In this document: one piece after another, positions 44,301 through 54,207 of the stretch
Layout: every line of letters starts with the position of its first letter
Numbering within the stretch: the stretch's first letter is position 1
Source: a virus
Virus record (IMG/VR): IMGVR_UViG_3300008452_006594
Location: 1-54,459 of that record
Reading direction: 5' to 3' (one strand)
Length of the DNA stretch: 54,459 bases
Program-made: the position numbers and the translations under genes
The notes under the pieces: generated by a model
What the model saw: only the letters and a program-made list of their open reading frames with translations
The model's database searches: none
What the model was told of the DNA's origin: nothing

Positions 44301-46436
44301 ACCGATATTAGTGTAACAAATGCTCAAGGGGGTAATGTTCTAAATGCTAGTGTTAACTGTACTAAAAATATAACGTTAGTTGCGACAGAGAACCCAACTT
44401 CAGGAGATATTCAAGAATCAAGTAAAGCTCAATGGTATAGTATTCCTGCAATGGCTTGTCGTAGAGTTGCGATCCAAAGGATTAAAGCGGAAATTCCAAA
44501 AGATGAAACTCCGCAACCAAGTCCTGTACCGCCAAAACCGGTACCAACACCTGTCCCGAACATTCTTACAGGTCAGACTCAAAGTATTAAACCTGAACCT
44601 AAAATTACTATTGAACAAAAAATTAAAGAAGGTATTTCTAAAAAAATATTAAGAAATCTTTTTACTGAGTGTGATTATTTCCAAATCATAAAAGAAAGTG
44701 ATCCTATGATATACGATTCTATAAAAGATAGAATTAAATATTTTAGTCCTGCTTTCCACTCGATGACACCTGAAGGTTTAAATGCTCGTTTGACTTTCTT
44801 ACAACAATGTATGAGACCTGGTCAAACAATTCCTGTTATAGGTGCCGACGGTAGACCAAAATATAATGACGCATTAAATACTACATTTGGTGCACCACCA
44901 ATTCTGATTTTAAGATTTGGTGACTTTTATCATACCAAAATAGTGCCGACAAATCTTGGTATTAGTTACGACCCACTTCATTTAGATATAAATCCTGAAG
45001 GGATTGGAGTACAACCAATGTTGGCTAACATATCATTGTCTTTTAATATAATTGGAGGTATGGGTCTTAAAGAACCAGTCCAAGAATTACAAAACGCACT
45101 TTCTTTCAATTATTATGCTAATACAGAAATTTATGATGAAAGAGCAACCGCAACTGAAGATACGAGTAAGATGGATCAATACGTTGTTCAAAAAATAACT
45201 TCTGCATTCCCAACTGTAAGTTCACAGGAAGCGGCAAACATAGTTAATAACGTACAACCTAAAAAAGGTGGAAGTACTATGGGTGTAATTGCAAGTGATA
45301 CCGATATTGACTATACAACTCTATTAACTTCATTACAAGACGGACTACAAGGATATTTTAAAGCCTATTATGATGCGATTAGTAAAATTAATACGGATTA
45401 TAATTTTGGAGTTTTACAAATTGCATTACAAGATAAATCATATACTGAAGGAGAACTTTCAGAATATACAAATGATAAAGTTAAAACCACACTTTATGGT
45501 AAAAGTAATAATTATCAAGAATATGTTGAGAACTTAATCAAAGAAGTTAAAAAAGACATTGAACAAAATGATGACCCAATTCTTTCTTATTTGAAGGGAG
45601 AAAACCAAATGACAAATAAAATTAAAAGAGAATTAGAAGATAAATTACAAGCGTATGCAACACAAAGACAACAACCAATTTTAGATGTTATAACAAACAA
45701 CACATCAAACATAACAAAAGTTGAAACTGATTTAAATTATTTGTTTAGACAATTAGATGTTGTATCTGATAAATTAGATGGTTATTTAGGATCCAATAAC
45801 GAACCAATTGGATATGATCTAAGTGGAGATACTTTCTTTGGGCCAGCAACTACAGATGGAACATTAGCTAATTTATATACCAAAAAAGTACCTGAAACGA
45901 TAACCAAGTTTGAAAAACTTTTGGAAAGTTATAAAATAATATCGAAAGATGGATTCTTTAAAAAGAGAACATCAACTATTGAAAATGGGAGTGGTTGTAA
46001 ATTTGTGGTAAATAATCAAGGATATTTTGGTTTGAATGGTGATTGTCCTTGGAATAGATTTTATATCGCAATGTCCCCTTTATTTACTAAAGAACAATCA
46101 TATACTGAATTTGTAAATGATTTGGTAAGTGGACCTGAAATAAAAAATAACCCAACTATTATCGACTTAGTAAAAAGGGCGTGTAACAATGTAAAAGAAG
46201 ATTACATTCCATTCCAAGAAATATGGACAAAAGTTTTTACTGATATAGAAAAATCACAAGATTATGTTACAGTTACAACATTTAAATTACCCGACGGACA
46301 AGTGAAGGTGTGTAACTATAAAACACCAATAACCGACAACACAAATCAAAAAAACAAAAAATTAAAAGACCTGTACTCAAGTGTTAACTTGAACGACAAT
46401 AAAAAGACCTTCAATGGTAAAGTAACATTCAATTAA
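41322..46436 (+). CDS. Very large baseplate/tail protein with OmpA-like peptidoglycan-binding domain
   Basis: 1704 residues. The N-terminal third is Gly/Pro/Tyr-rich (VPGAYTSPGNPVNYETN; PYWYPGYYSYSSYSTYG). Around 600-720 lies a structural core (KKYMFSIENLAWRTSDRPGY, SGQISWTIIVDNPSMMNTII). About residues 885-990 form an OmpA/MotB-type fold: VEIELVGSASAPQKVSYNKK (about 913-932), then LSERRNDSVKKWFLAQ, which in OmpA binds peptidoglycan. A Pro linker (about 1065-1085, PSPVPPKPVPTPVPN) leads to a C-terminal part with ILRFGDFYHTKIVPTNLGIS and MLANISLSFNIIGG, a hub-like beta signature, then coiled-coil helices. Its stop lies 1 bp before the gp53-like gene. Probably a baseplate hub or wedge with cell-wall anchoring. 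Confidence 0.65.
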   Translation: MAESFLSFGNSELFRKQLLVRNLQPYGVPGAYTSPGNPVNYETNLTVSNVVDSPNNYVSTNIFASDLYPLNEYGPEGGFGNPIGVNLTPVLEPNQGPYYPINGEQSQGLVLVNEFFIESAYVTNRWGPSGGYKDLVIITDVQQSGLIYQPYWYPGYYSYSSYSTYGIVFSDDPLGSNGPLSADSYLAKIGAEQLKFAFNERIAQELEQATIGAINLDTISDPFSASLLATGQQPFFIRNWKITVPENPALAAVSLANRLTGTYFPVSFIPGDYFDDDNPINGPQNAAALGVANNLTGGLLAPILNKYRSPSEVFVANTGNGQRSALFSALDYNLYRPAYNRGIVGGLIAGASAAVNRLFDQDKAQSSGYYVGSENAEPSQIDGPPNQLPVNQFGVQQQTIVYGPQELGILYEGNENQLNFGLKGKSYTDGGGTSGQMVWTSPKYKGDAGFHATVGGGAGSLDDEFNQISGDYLRYQSIDVPFRPGSILYETQRLVDSADQVQGQARLKHVGTAINQVSKVFNDGYKELTKGSRVLSYVNQADGTQAGLEYCRVFQKDTPYYTYADLQKVDGITTSGRRFDYSIFDNTYNLNIAPLRNPGSTNIVDGKVKKYMFSIENLAWRTSDRPGYTYDDLPVCEKGPNGGRIMWFPPYNVKFSDDTKPDFNATSFIGRPEPIYTYKNTSRSGQISWTIIVDNPSMMNTIIEKQMKGASKDRIQSIIDSFYAGCTKYDIYELGIKFNTIPTKDLYTYQQILNNPRLTTEEQVEVLQSIPTNQETTNANDASGADGTEGTTGTGNQQAQNIQYVDADLSNYVGYGFYFENDVPGGPNGTKPGENKEGGTSAYNYDYYYNQYIGLEPTYLQQAPQTVYVGTDQFTKEGIPNFFSTVVTGNFNIIQTDLIQKQLNEILVDKKGKVEIELVGSASAPQKVSYNKKLSERRNDSVKKWFLAQKLKDGKTLQEYQSAGFFKMTLNANGEQLVIPKTKEEAAATTGDTTDISVTNAQGGNVLNASVNCTKNITLVATENPTSGDIQESSKAQWYSIPAMACRRVAIQRIKAEIPKDETPQPSPVPPKPVPTPVPNILTGQTQSIKPEPKITIEQKIKEGISKKILRNLFTECDYFQIIKESDPMIYDSIKDRIKYFSPAFHSMTPEGLNARLTFLQQCMRPGQTIPVIGADGRPKYNDALNTTFGAPPILILRFGDFYHTKIVPTNLGISYDPLHLDINPEGIGVQPMLANISLSFNIIGGMGLKEPVQELQNALSFNYYANTEIYDERATATEDTSKMDQYVVQKITSAFPTVSSQEAANIVNNVQPKKGGSTMGVIASDTDIDYTTLLTSLQDGLQGYFKAYYDAISKINTDYNFGVLQIALQDKSYTEGELSEYTNDKVKTTLYGKSNNYQEYVENLIKEVKKDIEQNDDPILSYLKGENQMTNKIKRELEDKLQAYATQRQQPILDVITNNTSNITKVETDLNYLFRQLDVVSDKLDGYLGSNNEPIGYDLSGDTFFGPATTDGTLANLYTKKVPETITKFEKLLESYKIISKDGFFKKRTSTIENGSGCKFVVNNQGYFGLNGDCPWNRFYIAMSPLFTKEQSYTEFVNDLVSGPEIKNNPTIIDLVKRACNNVKEDYIPFQEIWTKVFTDIEKSQDYVTVTTFKLPDGQVKVCNYKTPITDNTNQKNKKLKDLYSSVNLNDNKKTFNGKVTFN

Positions 46437-46437
46437 A

Positions 46438-46761
46438 ATGCCTTTTCAATATTGGAATAGATATACGAATTTTTTAATCAACGGAGAACAAACTGTTGTC
46501 CCCTTTGTACCAGTACCAGCAAAAACCTCAGATAAAAATTATATTTTTATAATTGGTCAATCAAGATTGGATAAAGCATCACAACAATTTTATGGATCAC
46601 CCTACTTTGGATGGTTAATAATGGCGGCGAATCCCCAATATTCAGGAAATGAGTACTCAATACCTGATGGTGCTGTATTGACAATTCCATTTCCGTTAGT
46701 AGCTTCTTTACAAGACTATAAAAACGCATTAGAAAATTACTTCTTCTACTATGGCAGATAA
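46438..46761 (+). CDS. 53: LysM-like baseplate wedge protein, T4 gp53-like
   Basis: 107 residues. SRLDKASQQFYGSPYFGWLI (42-61), then MAANPQYSGNEYSIPDGAVL and TIPFPL match the gp53 N-terminal/LysM-like module (l..iS..fYg....ww.I..aNp......i..G..L.IP). T4 gp53 (196) is longer; this lacks its second half. gp53 staples wedges around the hub. It overlaps the following hub gene by 11 nt and follows the large OmpA-containing gene by one base, so the three are translationally linked. Confidence 0.65.
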   Translation: MPFQYWNRYTNFLINGEQTVVPFVPVPAKTSDKNYIFIIGQSRLDKASQQFYGSPYFGWLIMAANPQYSGNEYSIPDGAVLTIPFPLVASLQDYKNALENYFFYYGR

Positions 46762-49700
46762 CGGCGAAAATATATTAGTAGAATTTGACTACGATAATAT
46801 TACTTTAATTGACCCAAATAAATTAATTGACGAACAAGGTAATGTTAAGGACCGACTTGTAAAACAAGAGGACTTAGTTTTCTATGCAAATTTGGAATGT
46901 AATGTTTTACCAAGAACAAAATTAGCGGTAGGGTCTGCGATGAACGATCAACAAAGAACAATCTCTGTTGGTAAGATTAATTTTTTAAATCCTGGTCATA
47001 AAACATTTTTGGATACTGCTTGGTCAGATGAACTAACAGGTAAGGGTACTTTGGAAGGTAAAGGTGTTAACCAACCTAAATTAACCGCAGTTAAAAACCC
47101 AAACAAATCCGACGATTTTTATATAACTCAAAACCTTTGGTCAAATGGAACACCTGGCGCAGTTGATAATGGATTTTTAGGTATTAAAAGTATTAGATTT
47201 TCAATAGGTACAGATTTCTTACCTGTGATTGATATTGAATTAGAGGACGTTAAGGGTAGAGCTTTATTCGAAGGGGGTAATAGTTCACCATACTCAGCAT
47301 TTTTTCAGTTACCATATCCACAGTTTACACTAACAATGAAGGGTTATTATGGAAAGGCGGTTAAGTTCCCTATTATGTTACAATCATTCAGTTCCAAATT
47401 CAATCCATCTTCCCATAATTTTGAAATATCATTAAAGTTCTACGGATACAAGTATACTCTATTATCTTACGTGAATTATGGATCACTGATGGCGGTTCCA
47501 CACATGTATAATAACGTTGTTAATCAGGCTACCGTATCAAAGACGCAAGGAAGTAACACAAATGAACAATCTGCACAAACACCAACAATTGTTAGTAGAG
47601 GTTATCAAAAAATGAAAGAAATTTATTCTGATTATAAATCAAAAGGATTAATTCCTGATGATTTTCCAGAAATAACTTTGAACCAACTTAATTTTAGATT
47701 ACAAAAATTTATTGACGATGTATTAAGTGAGTTTGCAAAAGAAAATCTTGGTGTTCTAACCGAGATGACAAATTATACAAACGCATTAACTTTGTACCAA
47801 CAAAAAGTTTATTTGTATGGGTCTTCATGGTTCAATAATTATATGAATGTAAAATCACCCATAGTTTTAAAAAATGGGCAAAATATATATGACTTCAAAC
47901 CTGACTTGGACGCTCAAAAACAAGAAACCGCTTTAACGGAACTTGATGGTATTATTAAAGACAATAATGCAAAATTAAACGAAAATAGTATTTTTGGAAC
48001 AAACGGATCGTATACTGTTGGAAACAAAACAGTTCAGTCTAAAATATCTGTCCCAATAGAAATGAAGACATTTGCGAAAGGTGAGTTAATAACTAATGTA
48101 GATTTAGAAAAAACTTTCAGAGCATCACCAAACGCACCTAAAGGAACATTGTCACCTTTAAATACACCACAGACCGGATTGACCGCTACAGATTTGGCAT
48201 TTGCAACATTTAAAACCAACTTGGAAACTAAATTTAAAGAAACGAATGGACAATTTTTTATTTTTGACGGACCCAATACCTTTATGAGTATTACAGATAC
48301 GGCTGGTAAATCTGCACAAAAGTTTAGAACTCAAATTGAACAACAAATTACAGAAAGTTTAGCATCTAAATTTAATAGTCAGGGTGAAAATAGTTTAGGA
48401 TTTATTCCATCCATAAGAAACATATTGGCAATTTTTTATTGTCAAGGTGAGGCATTTTTAAGATTGTTAGATGAGGTTCATAAAAAAGCTTGGGACCAAA
48501 GAGAAAACCCATATAGAAGGGCTGCTATTTTTGGAAATCAAACAACGGCCCCAAGTGTTGACATTAAAGACTCGACACAAAATAACGAACCAATTTATCC
48601 TTGGCCACAAGTGATCCAAGAAACCGTTGGGGACGACAATCAAGAAAAGTTTCAAGTAATTTATCCTGGTGCTCAAAATGTTGCAAACTCATATAGAGCT
48701 TACGATCCTGAAATATGGCCCGAGGTTGAATTTGTTGAACAATTTATTAAAGGGTACACTCAAAGACAAAACGACGCTGATAAAAGAGGTGCTGAATTTA
48801 ATGAAATAGATCTACAACCATCTCGAATCTCTTTGAACGGAATTGATTTTCCTGTTTCAAATGAAGTATTTCAGAATAAAGAAGAGTCTAAATACTTCTT
48901 TGAGATATATGAAAGACTTCTTTTGAATTCATATTACAGTAGACTAAACAGACAATCAGGTTATAATCTATCTATTTATGAAGCTGAAGCTGATGATGAA
49001 GCTGTAAACATATTAAAAAGTCTTGGTCAAGATAATCCATTCTTATCTAAAACAATTAAAGAATATCTCTTAGATAGTAATAATTATTTACCATTCTTAA
49101 GACATATATCAAATCAAGGTCAAGGTGAAAGTTGGCAATCATACATAAGAGGTGAGTTTGTTACTAACTATATCAAAAATGATGTAAGGAACCCAAATGT
49201 GTTATATAATGAGGATATTATTGTTTCTACTAAATCTCAACCTAACGTTTCTTTAAGTAACCCAAAAAATTTAACAAATTTAAATAAATACCTTGCAGGA
49301 ACTTCAGTTTCTAATGTGTTTGAGTTTGGTGATACATACCCACTCACTGATTTAGATTGGGATAAAAAGAATTTGGCCGATGGTAAATCATTAAACAATG
49401 CAAACGAAGCATTTGATACAAAAGATGTTTTAAACTACAACCCTATACAATTAACAATAACTAATTTCTTAGATAATACAAACGAAAATCAAAGGAGACC
49501 TTTTACACACTTCAATTTTGTAGACCTAAATGTAACCCCTAATCTTTTAATTCTTAAAAATTTTTATAAAGACAGAGAATACAAAGACCAACTAGTCACT
49601 GAAGGTAATATATCATACTCCAATTATTCAGGAAATGTGTTTTCTGAACAGACAACATCTATGTTGAATACACCTTACTTTATAAACGCAATACAACAAG

Positions 49701-52700
49701 GGGTTTTTAATTTTAGATACAAACAAAACGATCCATACCCATACAAAAGTGCCGCGTATTTGTTTTTGAATAGTTTACCATTAGGGACACTAAGAGAAAA
49801 ATATAAAACTTTCGATGGTCAAGCCACAACTGATTTGAACTACATTTTAGCAACAATGAAAAAATTTGGGGCGGTTCATAAATTACCGTATGCTTGGATT
49901 TTAAAATACGGTTCTATTTGGCATAGATATAAAATCTACGACAAAACAGGAAAAGACTTTTTAGATGACGTATGGAAAAACTTTAACTACTTAGAAAATT
50001 GGGATCCAGGATTTTCTTCATCAACAAAGACATACTCATTGTTGATTGATGGTGATCAAAAAAATCTTGTATTACAAAATACTACAGGAACACCTCCATT
50101 CACAGATATGACAACAGGGTTCTACCCCCAACTAATTGATGACTTTAATGTGTTCTTACAAGGATTAAAATTATTTAGTGGTAAAACACAAGTTTCTGGT
50201 AACTGTGAGGTTAAATCAATTAGTGGTAATTGTAAAACTTTCCAAGTCACGGGAACTTGTTCAAATAACGGTACAGGAATAACAATAAATTCAATCACAA
50301 ACAATTATATTTCTTTACCTCACAAAATTTATATTCCTTCATTGAATATTAATTTACAATTAATAACGCAAGTCACTGGTACTACAGGAGGTACTGGATT
50401 TTATAATACATCATCAAACTTAAACGCAACATTTAATAATTTACCTTTTGTTTTAGGGACGTTTGCAAATATCACAAATCCAACATCTACTCAAATACAA
50501 AATGGACAAATTTTAGGAGGATCACCCAATATATCTGGTATAACAATATTAAATGTAATTTCAGCGTCAACAACCACAACCTCAACTTCAGGAGTGACTA
50601 ATACTCAAGCTTTACCACCACCACCAACAAAAAGTGGCAACGCAACGGAAGTCACAACATTACTAATTTCAAACGTTACATACACAGTCACTATCTATGT
50701 TTTTGGACCACAAAAATATGCAGTACTAAGAGATCAAAATCAAGTCGTACTTCAAATAGGACAAAACGCTTCAAATGCTAGCGTCACAAACCAACAACTA
50801 AGAGAAGAAATTGTCTACAGTTATTTTAACTCTTTAGTTACTAACCCAAACAATCCACAATTCATTCAAAGTGTACAAAGTGTTCAAGGGGCAACACCGG
50901 CAATTACTTCTTCAGTTGTTACTAGTTTATGTGAAGTATCTTCTGCAAGTTCACAAACATTTAACTATACAGTTTTGAACCCACCAATCCAAATTTTGGA
51001 TGTGTTGAGTAATGTGTTAAATAATGGAACAATCATAAATGGATTAAATTTAAATGGGAATGTAGTTTTAACATCACAAATTTCAGGGACAACTGGAGGT
51101 GTTGGTTTATATAATACAACAACAATACAATCGGCAACAACCTCACCATTTGTAGTTCAAAATCAATATGTACAAGGTATTGCATCATCATCAATACAAC
51201 CATTATTAGACAATAAAAAACTAATAATGTTTAATACCACTAACTCTACCATATTTGGAGCGCCAGGTTTTGACCCAAATAATTCAACAAGAAGTATGAG
51301 GATATCTCCTTACTCTGTCATCGTTAGAAGTACAGATGAAACAGGTTATTACGTTCTACCTTCGTTCGGGTCAAATATAAATCAAGCGAGAGAAGAATCT
51401 TTCAAAAACGGATCAATGAAGATAGAATTATATAACAATCCTTCTATGTTCAATGGAACCGTAAGATTATTTTGGAATGCACCACAATACGGATGGTTCA
51501 ACAATGACCAAGTCAAAAAAAATAATCCCTTAACTTATTTAAAAGAAATTTTAAACGAACAAAAAGAACAGCAAAACTTTTTGATATCAGGAGAAATTAC
51601 CGATTACACAAGTTTTGAAGAATTATTTACTACGTTTAATACTCAAACTTTAGATCTATTTGAATCTGAGTTTTTAAATTTTAGTAGATCATTATATGAT
51701 TATGTCGACACATTACCTGAGACTACAAAAGCTGAGGTTTCCGTTGGTACAAGTAATCAAGTTAAAAATCCTGATGGTAGTGTGGTTCAACTCCAAAACC
51801 CTGATGGAAGTGTTGGTTCACTATCCCAAAAAACATTTAAGAATTTTCATTTCTTGATGAGAGAACTAATGAAAATACAGACACCAACAGGAACTTCACC
51901 TGAAACAAAACTTAGTGAAATAATCACAAGTCAAAACACTCAGTTCCAACAAGTTTTGTCATCTTTTGTGAACTATGATGTAGCGTTTAAGTTTGGAAAC
52001 CCGACTCAATTTGATAGAAGATTGTATTTAACTTTCTCAACAAGGTTTTTAGAGAACCCAATTATTTATGGGCCATATGAACAAGGAACACTACCACCAC
52101 AAGTTACTGTTGCTCAATCACAACAACAGAGTCCTGAAACTTGGAAAAAGTTATTATACTATGTTGGTGAATCATCAATACCTAAATTACAATATAAAAA
52201 TAACGGGTCATATATTACTGACTTCTTTATTGATTTAAATGTACAATTTAATGAAAAAAATGTTGAAGACTTTGCACCACTCATTAAAGTTTATGCTAGT
52301 GAAAAATTAAAAAAGAATAACTTGAATTTAGCGTCATTTTATTCTTTGATGGACAACTACATAATTGCATCTGATAATTACATAGGTAATGTTATTAATG
52401 TAATGTTACCTCAAGTAAGAAAAGAATTACCAACAGTCTTAATTAATCAAGAGTTGACTGAAAATAGGGCTAATTTGGAGGCAGGTTTTACTGAACAAAC
52501 AAGAACTGAATTATGGGAAACATTCAAAGCATTAAATGATAGTTGGATTGCAGGATTTGATTTTCAAAACAAAACATTATTTGAAGATGTTCTTTTGGTT
52601 GATAGGGCAAGTAGAAATGTAGGTGACAAGATTATCGTAGATATTTTTGAAATTCAAGAATTAATCAAAGACGGAAGTTATAAAAATACATTGTTAGACA

Positions 52701-54187
52701 TGGTTACAACAATATTGGTTCAAAATAACTTCCAATATTTTATGTTACCTGCATTTGTCAATTTTTATAATATCCAAGACGTTGAAAAAAACCCAACACC
52801 TAGACCTGACGGAACTTTAGAATTTGGTAATTCTTTATTTGGAACATTCTTAAATGTTGATTACAGAAATAGTTCACCAAAATTCTTATGTTATTACGTT
52901 AACAAACCAAGTGAACACTTGGATATGAACGATAATATTGATTACAGATACCGAGATGACGCCTTTGATCTTAGACGTGCTAGTGATAACCCACTTCAAG
53001 AAAATCAGGCTTACAAATTAGATTGGGATAAATCAAACAAAGTGGTTGGTTTTAACGTGGATGTAACAAAACCAAATCAACAAATCTTTAAAAGTTTTAG
53101 TGTTAACCAAAATCCTGGAAAACCAACATCAGAATCTTTAGAAATGTTAAATCAAATGGCAAACTTGGGTGGAAACAGACGATCAACAACTCAATCCGTT
53201 TCTTTATATAATCTTTATAAGAATAGAAGCTATGAATGTAGTGTTGAAATGATGGGATGTGCATTAATCCAACCATTGATGTACTTTAATATTAGAAACG
53301 TCCCTATGTTCTCGGGGCCATATATGATTACAAAGGTGACTCATGACATCACTGAAGATAATTTCAGTACTTCATTTACAGGAACAAGACAACCGTTTTA
53401 TGCACTACCTAAGATTGATAATTTTATTCAAACATTGAATATTAAAATTTTGAATACAATACAATCTAGAATCCAACAGAATGAAAAGAAAGAAAGAGAA
53501 AGTTCGGCAAATGTATTGGCCCAAAAAGAAAATGTTTTATCTAATATCAAAGCGGAAGAACAACTAACTAAAAATCAAGATTGTGTTGCTAATATCAACC
53601 CAAGATATCTAAACTATACAGGACTTGATACACCGGCACAAACATCTCAAACTACAAAAGAATTGTTTAATGCGATAAGAGATGAATTATTAAGTAGAGG
53701 TTATACAGCGACTGGAGACACAACGCCGTTGGTTGCAGGGTTAGCATTTACAATGGTATATGTTGATTCAGGTAAAGGATCAGGAATAAATGCATACGAG
53801 AACAACTACAGTACTATAAATCTGACCGAAGTTTATGGACCTAATTTTGTAAATTACATTAAGAAAAGTTATTATTGTATTACAAGAGGAACTAACAGTA
53901 ACTTACCTGTTGCATCATTTAATACATTTAAAGACTTCATAAAATTTGTAGTAGATAAAACATCGACATTATATACATTATTAAATCAAGATAAAAATAA
54001 TTTTGATTTCTCAACACTAGAAGGATTATCAGCGGCAACTGCAAAACAATATGTATTAAGTTATCCTGTTGAACAACCTGCAAATGTGTATACTACTTTA
54101 ACAGAACAAGAAAAATTAACACTACAACAAGAATTTGTTGCGGCTTATAATGTTTACGAAACAGTACAAACTTTCAAAATAAGCTGA
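46751..54187 (+). CDS. Giant baseplate hub-like protein
   Basis: 2478 residues. N-terminus: FLGIKSIRFSIGTDFLPVID (143-162), then IELEDVKGRALFEGGN and YPQFTLTMKGYYGKAVKF, a gp27/gpD-type hub barrel. Two copies of a small beta domain interrupt the middle (about 1150-1240 and 1394-1480), each starting with Cys and containing GTTGGxGxYNT. A Thr/Pro linker (about 1275-1300, TTTSTSG and PPPPTKSG) lies between them. Near 2165-2200, EMMGCALIQPLMYFNIRNVP, then MFSGPYMITKVTHDIT is the hub C-domain. The last 200 residues (GLAFTMVYVDSGKGSGINAY, ENNYSTINLTEVYG) weakly recall GH73/lysozyme-type folds, but the catalytic residue cannot be fixed. Likely the central hub plus spike-like functions. Confidence 0.65.
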   Translation: MADNGENILVEFDYDNITLIDPNKLIDEQGNVKDRLVKQEDLVFYANLECNVLPRTKLAVGSAMNDQQRTISVGKINFLNPGHKTFLDTAWSDELTGKGTLEGKGVNQPKLTAVKNPNKSDDFYITQNLWSNGTPGAVDNGFLGIKSIRFSIGTDFLPVIDIELEDVKGRALFEGGNSSPYSAFFQLPYPQFTLTMKGYYGKAVKFPIMLQSFSSKFNPSSHNFEISLKFYGYKYTLLSYVNYGSLMAVPHMYNNVVNQATVSKTQGSNTNEQSAQTPTIVSRGYQKMKEIYSDYKSKGLIPDDFPEITLNQLNFRLQKFIDDVLSEFAKENLGVLTEMTNYTNALTLYQQKVYLYGSSWFNNYMNVKSPIVLKNGQNIYDFKPDLDAQKQETALTELDGIIKDNNAKLNENSIFGTNGSYTVGNKTVQSKISVPIEMKTFAKGELITNVDLEKTFRASPNAPKGTLSPLNTPQTGLTATDLAFATFKTNLETKFKETNGQFFIFDGPNTFMSITDTAGKSAQKFRTQIEQQITESLASKFNSQGENSLGFIPSIRNILAIFYCQGEAFLRLLDEVHKKAWDQRENPYRRAAIFGNQTTAPSVDIKDSTQNNEPIYPWPQVIQETVGDDNQEKFQVIYPGAQNVANSYRAYDPEIWPEVEFVEQFIKGYTQRQNDADKRGAEFNEIDLQPSRISLNGIDFPVSNEVFQNKEESKYFFEIYERLLLNSYYSRLNRQSGYNLSIYEAEADDEAVNILKSLGQDNPFLSKTIKEYLLDSNNYLPFLRHISNQGQGESWQSYIRGEFVTNYIKNDVRNPNVLYNEDIIVSTKSQPNVSLSNPKNLTNLNKYLAGTSVSNVFEFGDTYPLTDLDWDKKNLADGKSLNNANEAFDTKDVLNYNPIQLTITNFLDNTNENQRRPFTHFNFVDLNVTPNLLILKNFYKDREYKDQLVTEGNISYSNYSGNVFSEQTTSMLNTPYFINAIQQGVFNFRYKQNDPYPYKSAAYLFLNSLPLGTLREKYKTFDGQATTDLNYILATMKKFGAVHKLPYAWILKYGSIWHRYKIYDKTGKDFLDDVWKNFNYLENWDPGFSSSTKTYSLLIDGDQKNLVLQNTTGTPPFTDMTTGFYPQLIDDFNVFLQGLKLFSGKTQVSGNCEVKSISGNCKTFQVTGTCSNNGTGITINSITNNYISLPHKIYIPSLNINLQLITQVTGTTGGTGFYNTSSNLNATFNNLPFVLGTFANITNPTSTQIQNGQILGGSPNISGITILNVISASTTTTSTSGVTNTQALPPPPTKSGNATEVTTLLISNVTYTVTIYVFGPQKYAVLRDQNQVVLQIGQNASNASVTNQQLREEIVYSYFNSLVTNPNNPQFIQSVQSVQGATPAITSSVVTSLCEVSSASSQTFNYTVLNPPIQILDVLSNVLNNGTIINGLNLNGNVVLTSQISGTTGGVGLYNTTTIQSATTSPFVVQNQYVQGIASSSIQPLLDNKKLIMFNTTNSTIFGAPGFDPNNSTRSMRISPYSVIVRSTDETGYYVLPSFGSNINQAREESFKNGSMKIELYNNPSMFNGTVRLFWNAPQYGWFNNDQVKKNNPLTYLKEILNEQKEQQNFLISGEITDYTSFEELFTTFNTQTLDLFESEFLNFSRSLYDYVDTLPETTKAEVSVGTSNQVKNPDGSVVQLQNPDGSVGSLSQKTFKNFHFLMRELMKIQTPTGTSPETKLSEIITSQNTQFQQVLSSFVNYDVAFKFGNPTQFDRRLYLTFSTRFLENPIIYGPYEQGTLPPQVTVAQSQQQSPETWKKLLYYVGESSIPKLQYKNNGSYITDFFIDLNVQFNEKNVEDFAPLIKVYASEKLKKNNLNLASFYSLMDNYIIASDNYIGNVINVMLPQVRKELPTVLINQELTENRANLEAGFTEQTRTELWETFKALNDSWIAGFDFQNKTLFEDVLLVDRASRNVGDKIIVDIFEIQELIKDGSYKNTLLDMVTTILVQNNFQYFMLPAFVNFYNIQDVEKNPTPRPDGTLEFGNSLFGTFLNVDYRNSSPKFLCYYVNKPSEHLDMNDNIDYRYRDDAFDLRRASDNPLQENQAYKLDWDKSNKVVGFNVDVTKPNQQIFKSFSVNQNPGKPTSESLEMLNQMANLGGNRRSTTQSVSLYNLYKNRSYECSVEMMGCALIQPLMYFNIRNVPMFSGPYMITKVTHDITEDNFSTSFTGTRQPFYALPKIDNFIQTLNIKILNTIQSRIQQNEKKERESSANVLAQKENVLSNIKAEEQLTKNQDCVANINPRYLNYTGLDTPAQTSQTTKELFNAIRDELLSRGYTATGDTTPLVAGLAFTMVYVDSGKGSGINAYENNYSTINLTEVYGPNFVNYIKKSYYCITRGTNSNLPVASFNTFKDFIKFVVDKTSTLYTLLNQDKNNFDFSTLEGLSAATAKQYVLSYPVEQPANVYTTLTEQEKLTLQQEFVAAYNVYETVQTFKIS

Positions 54188-54195
54188 TATTTATA
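54188..54195 (+). promoter_or_regulatory. TATTTATA element before 54208
   Basis: Begins at the base after the hub gene stop, 12 nt before the ATG. Confidence 0.5.
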
Positions 54196-54207
54196 AATAA
54201 AATACTT

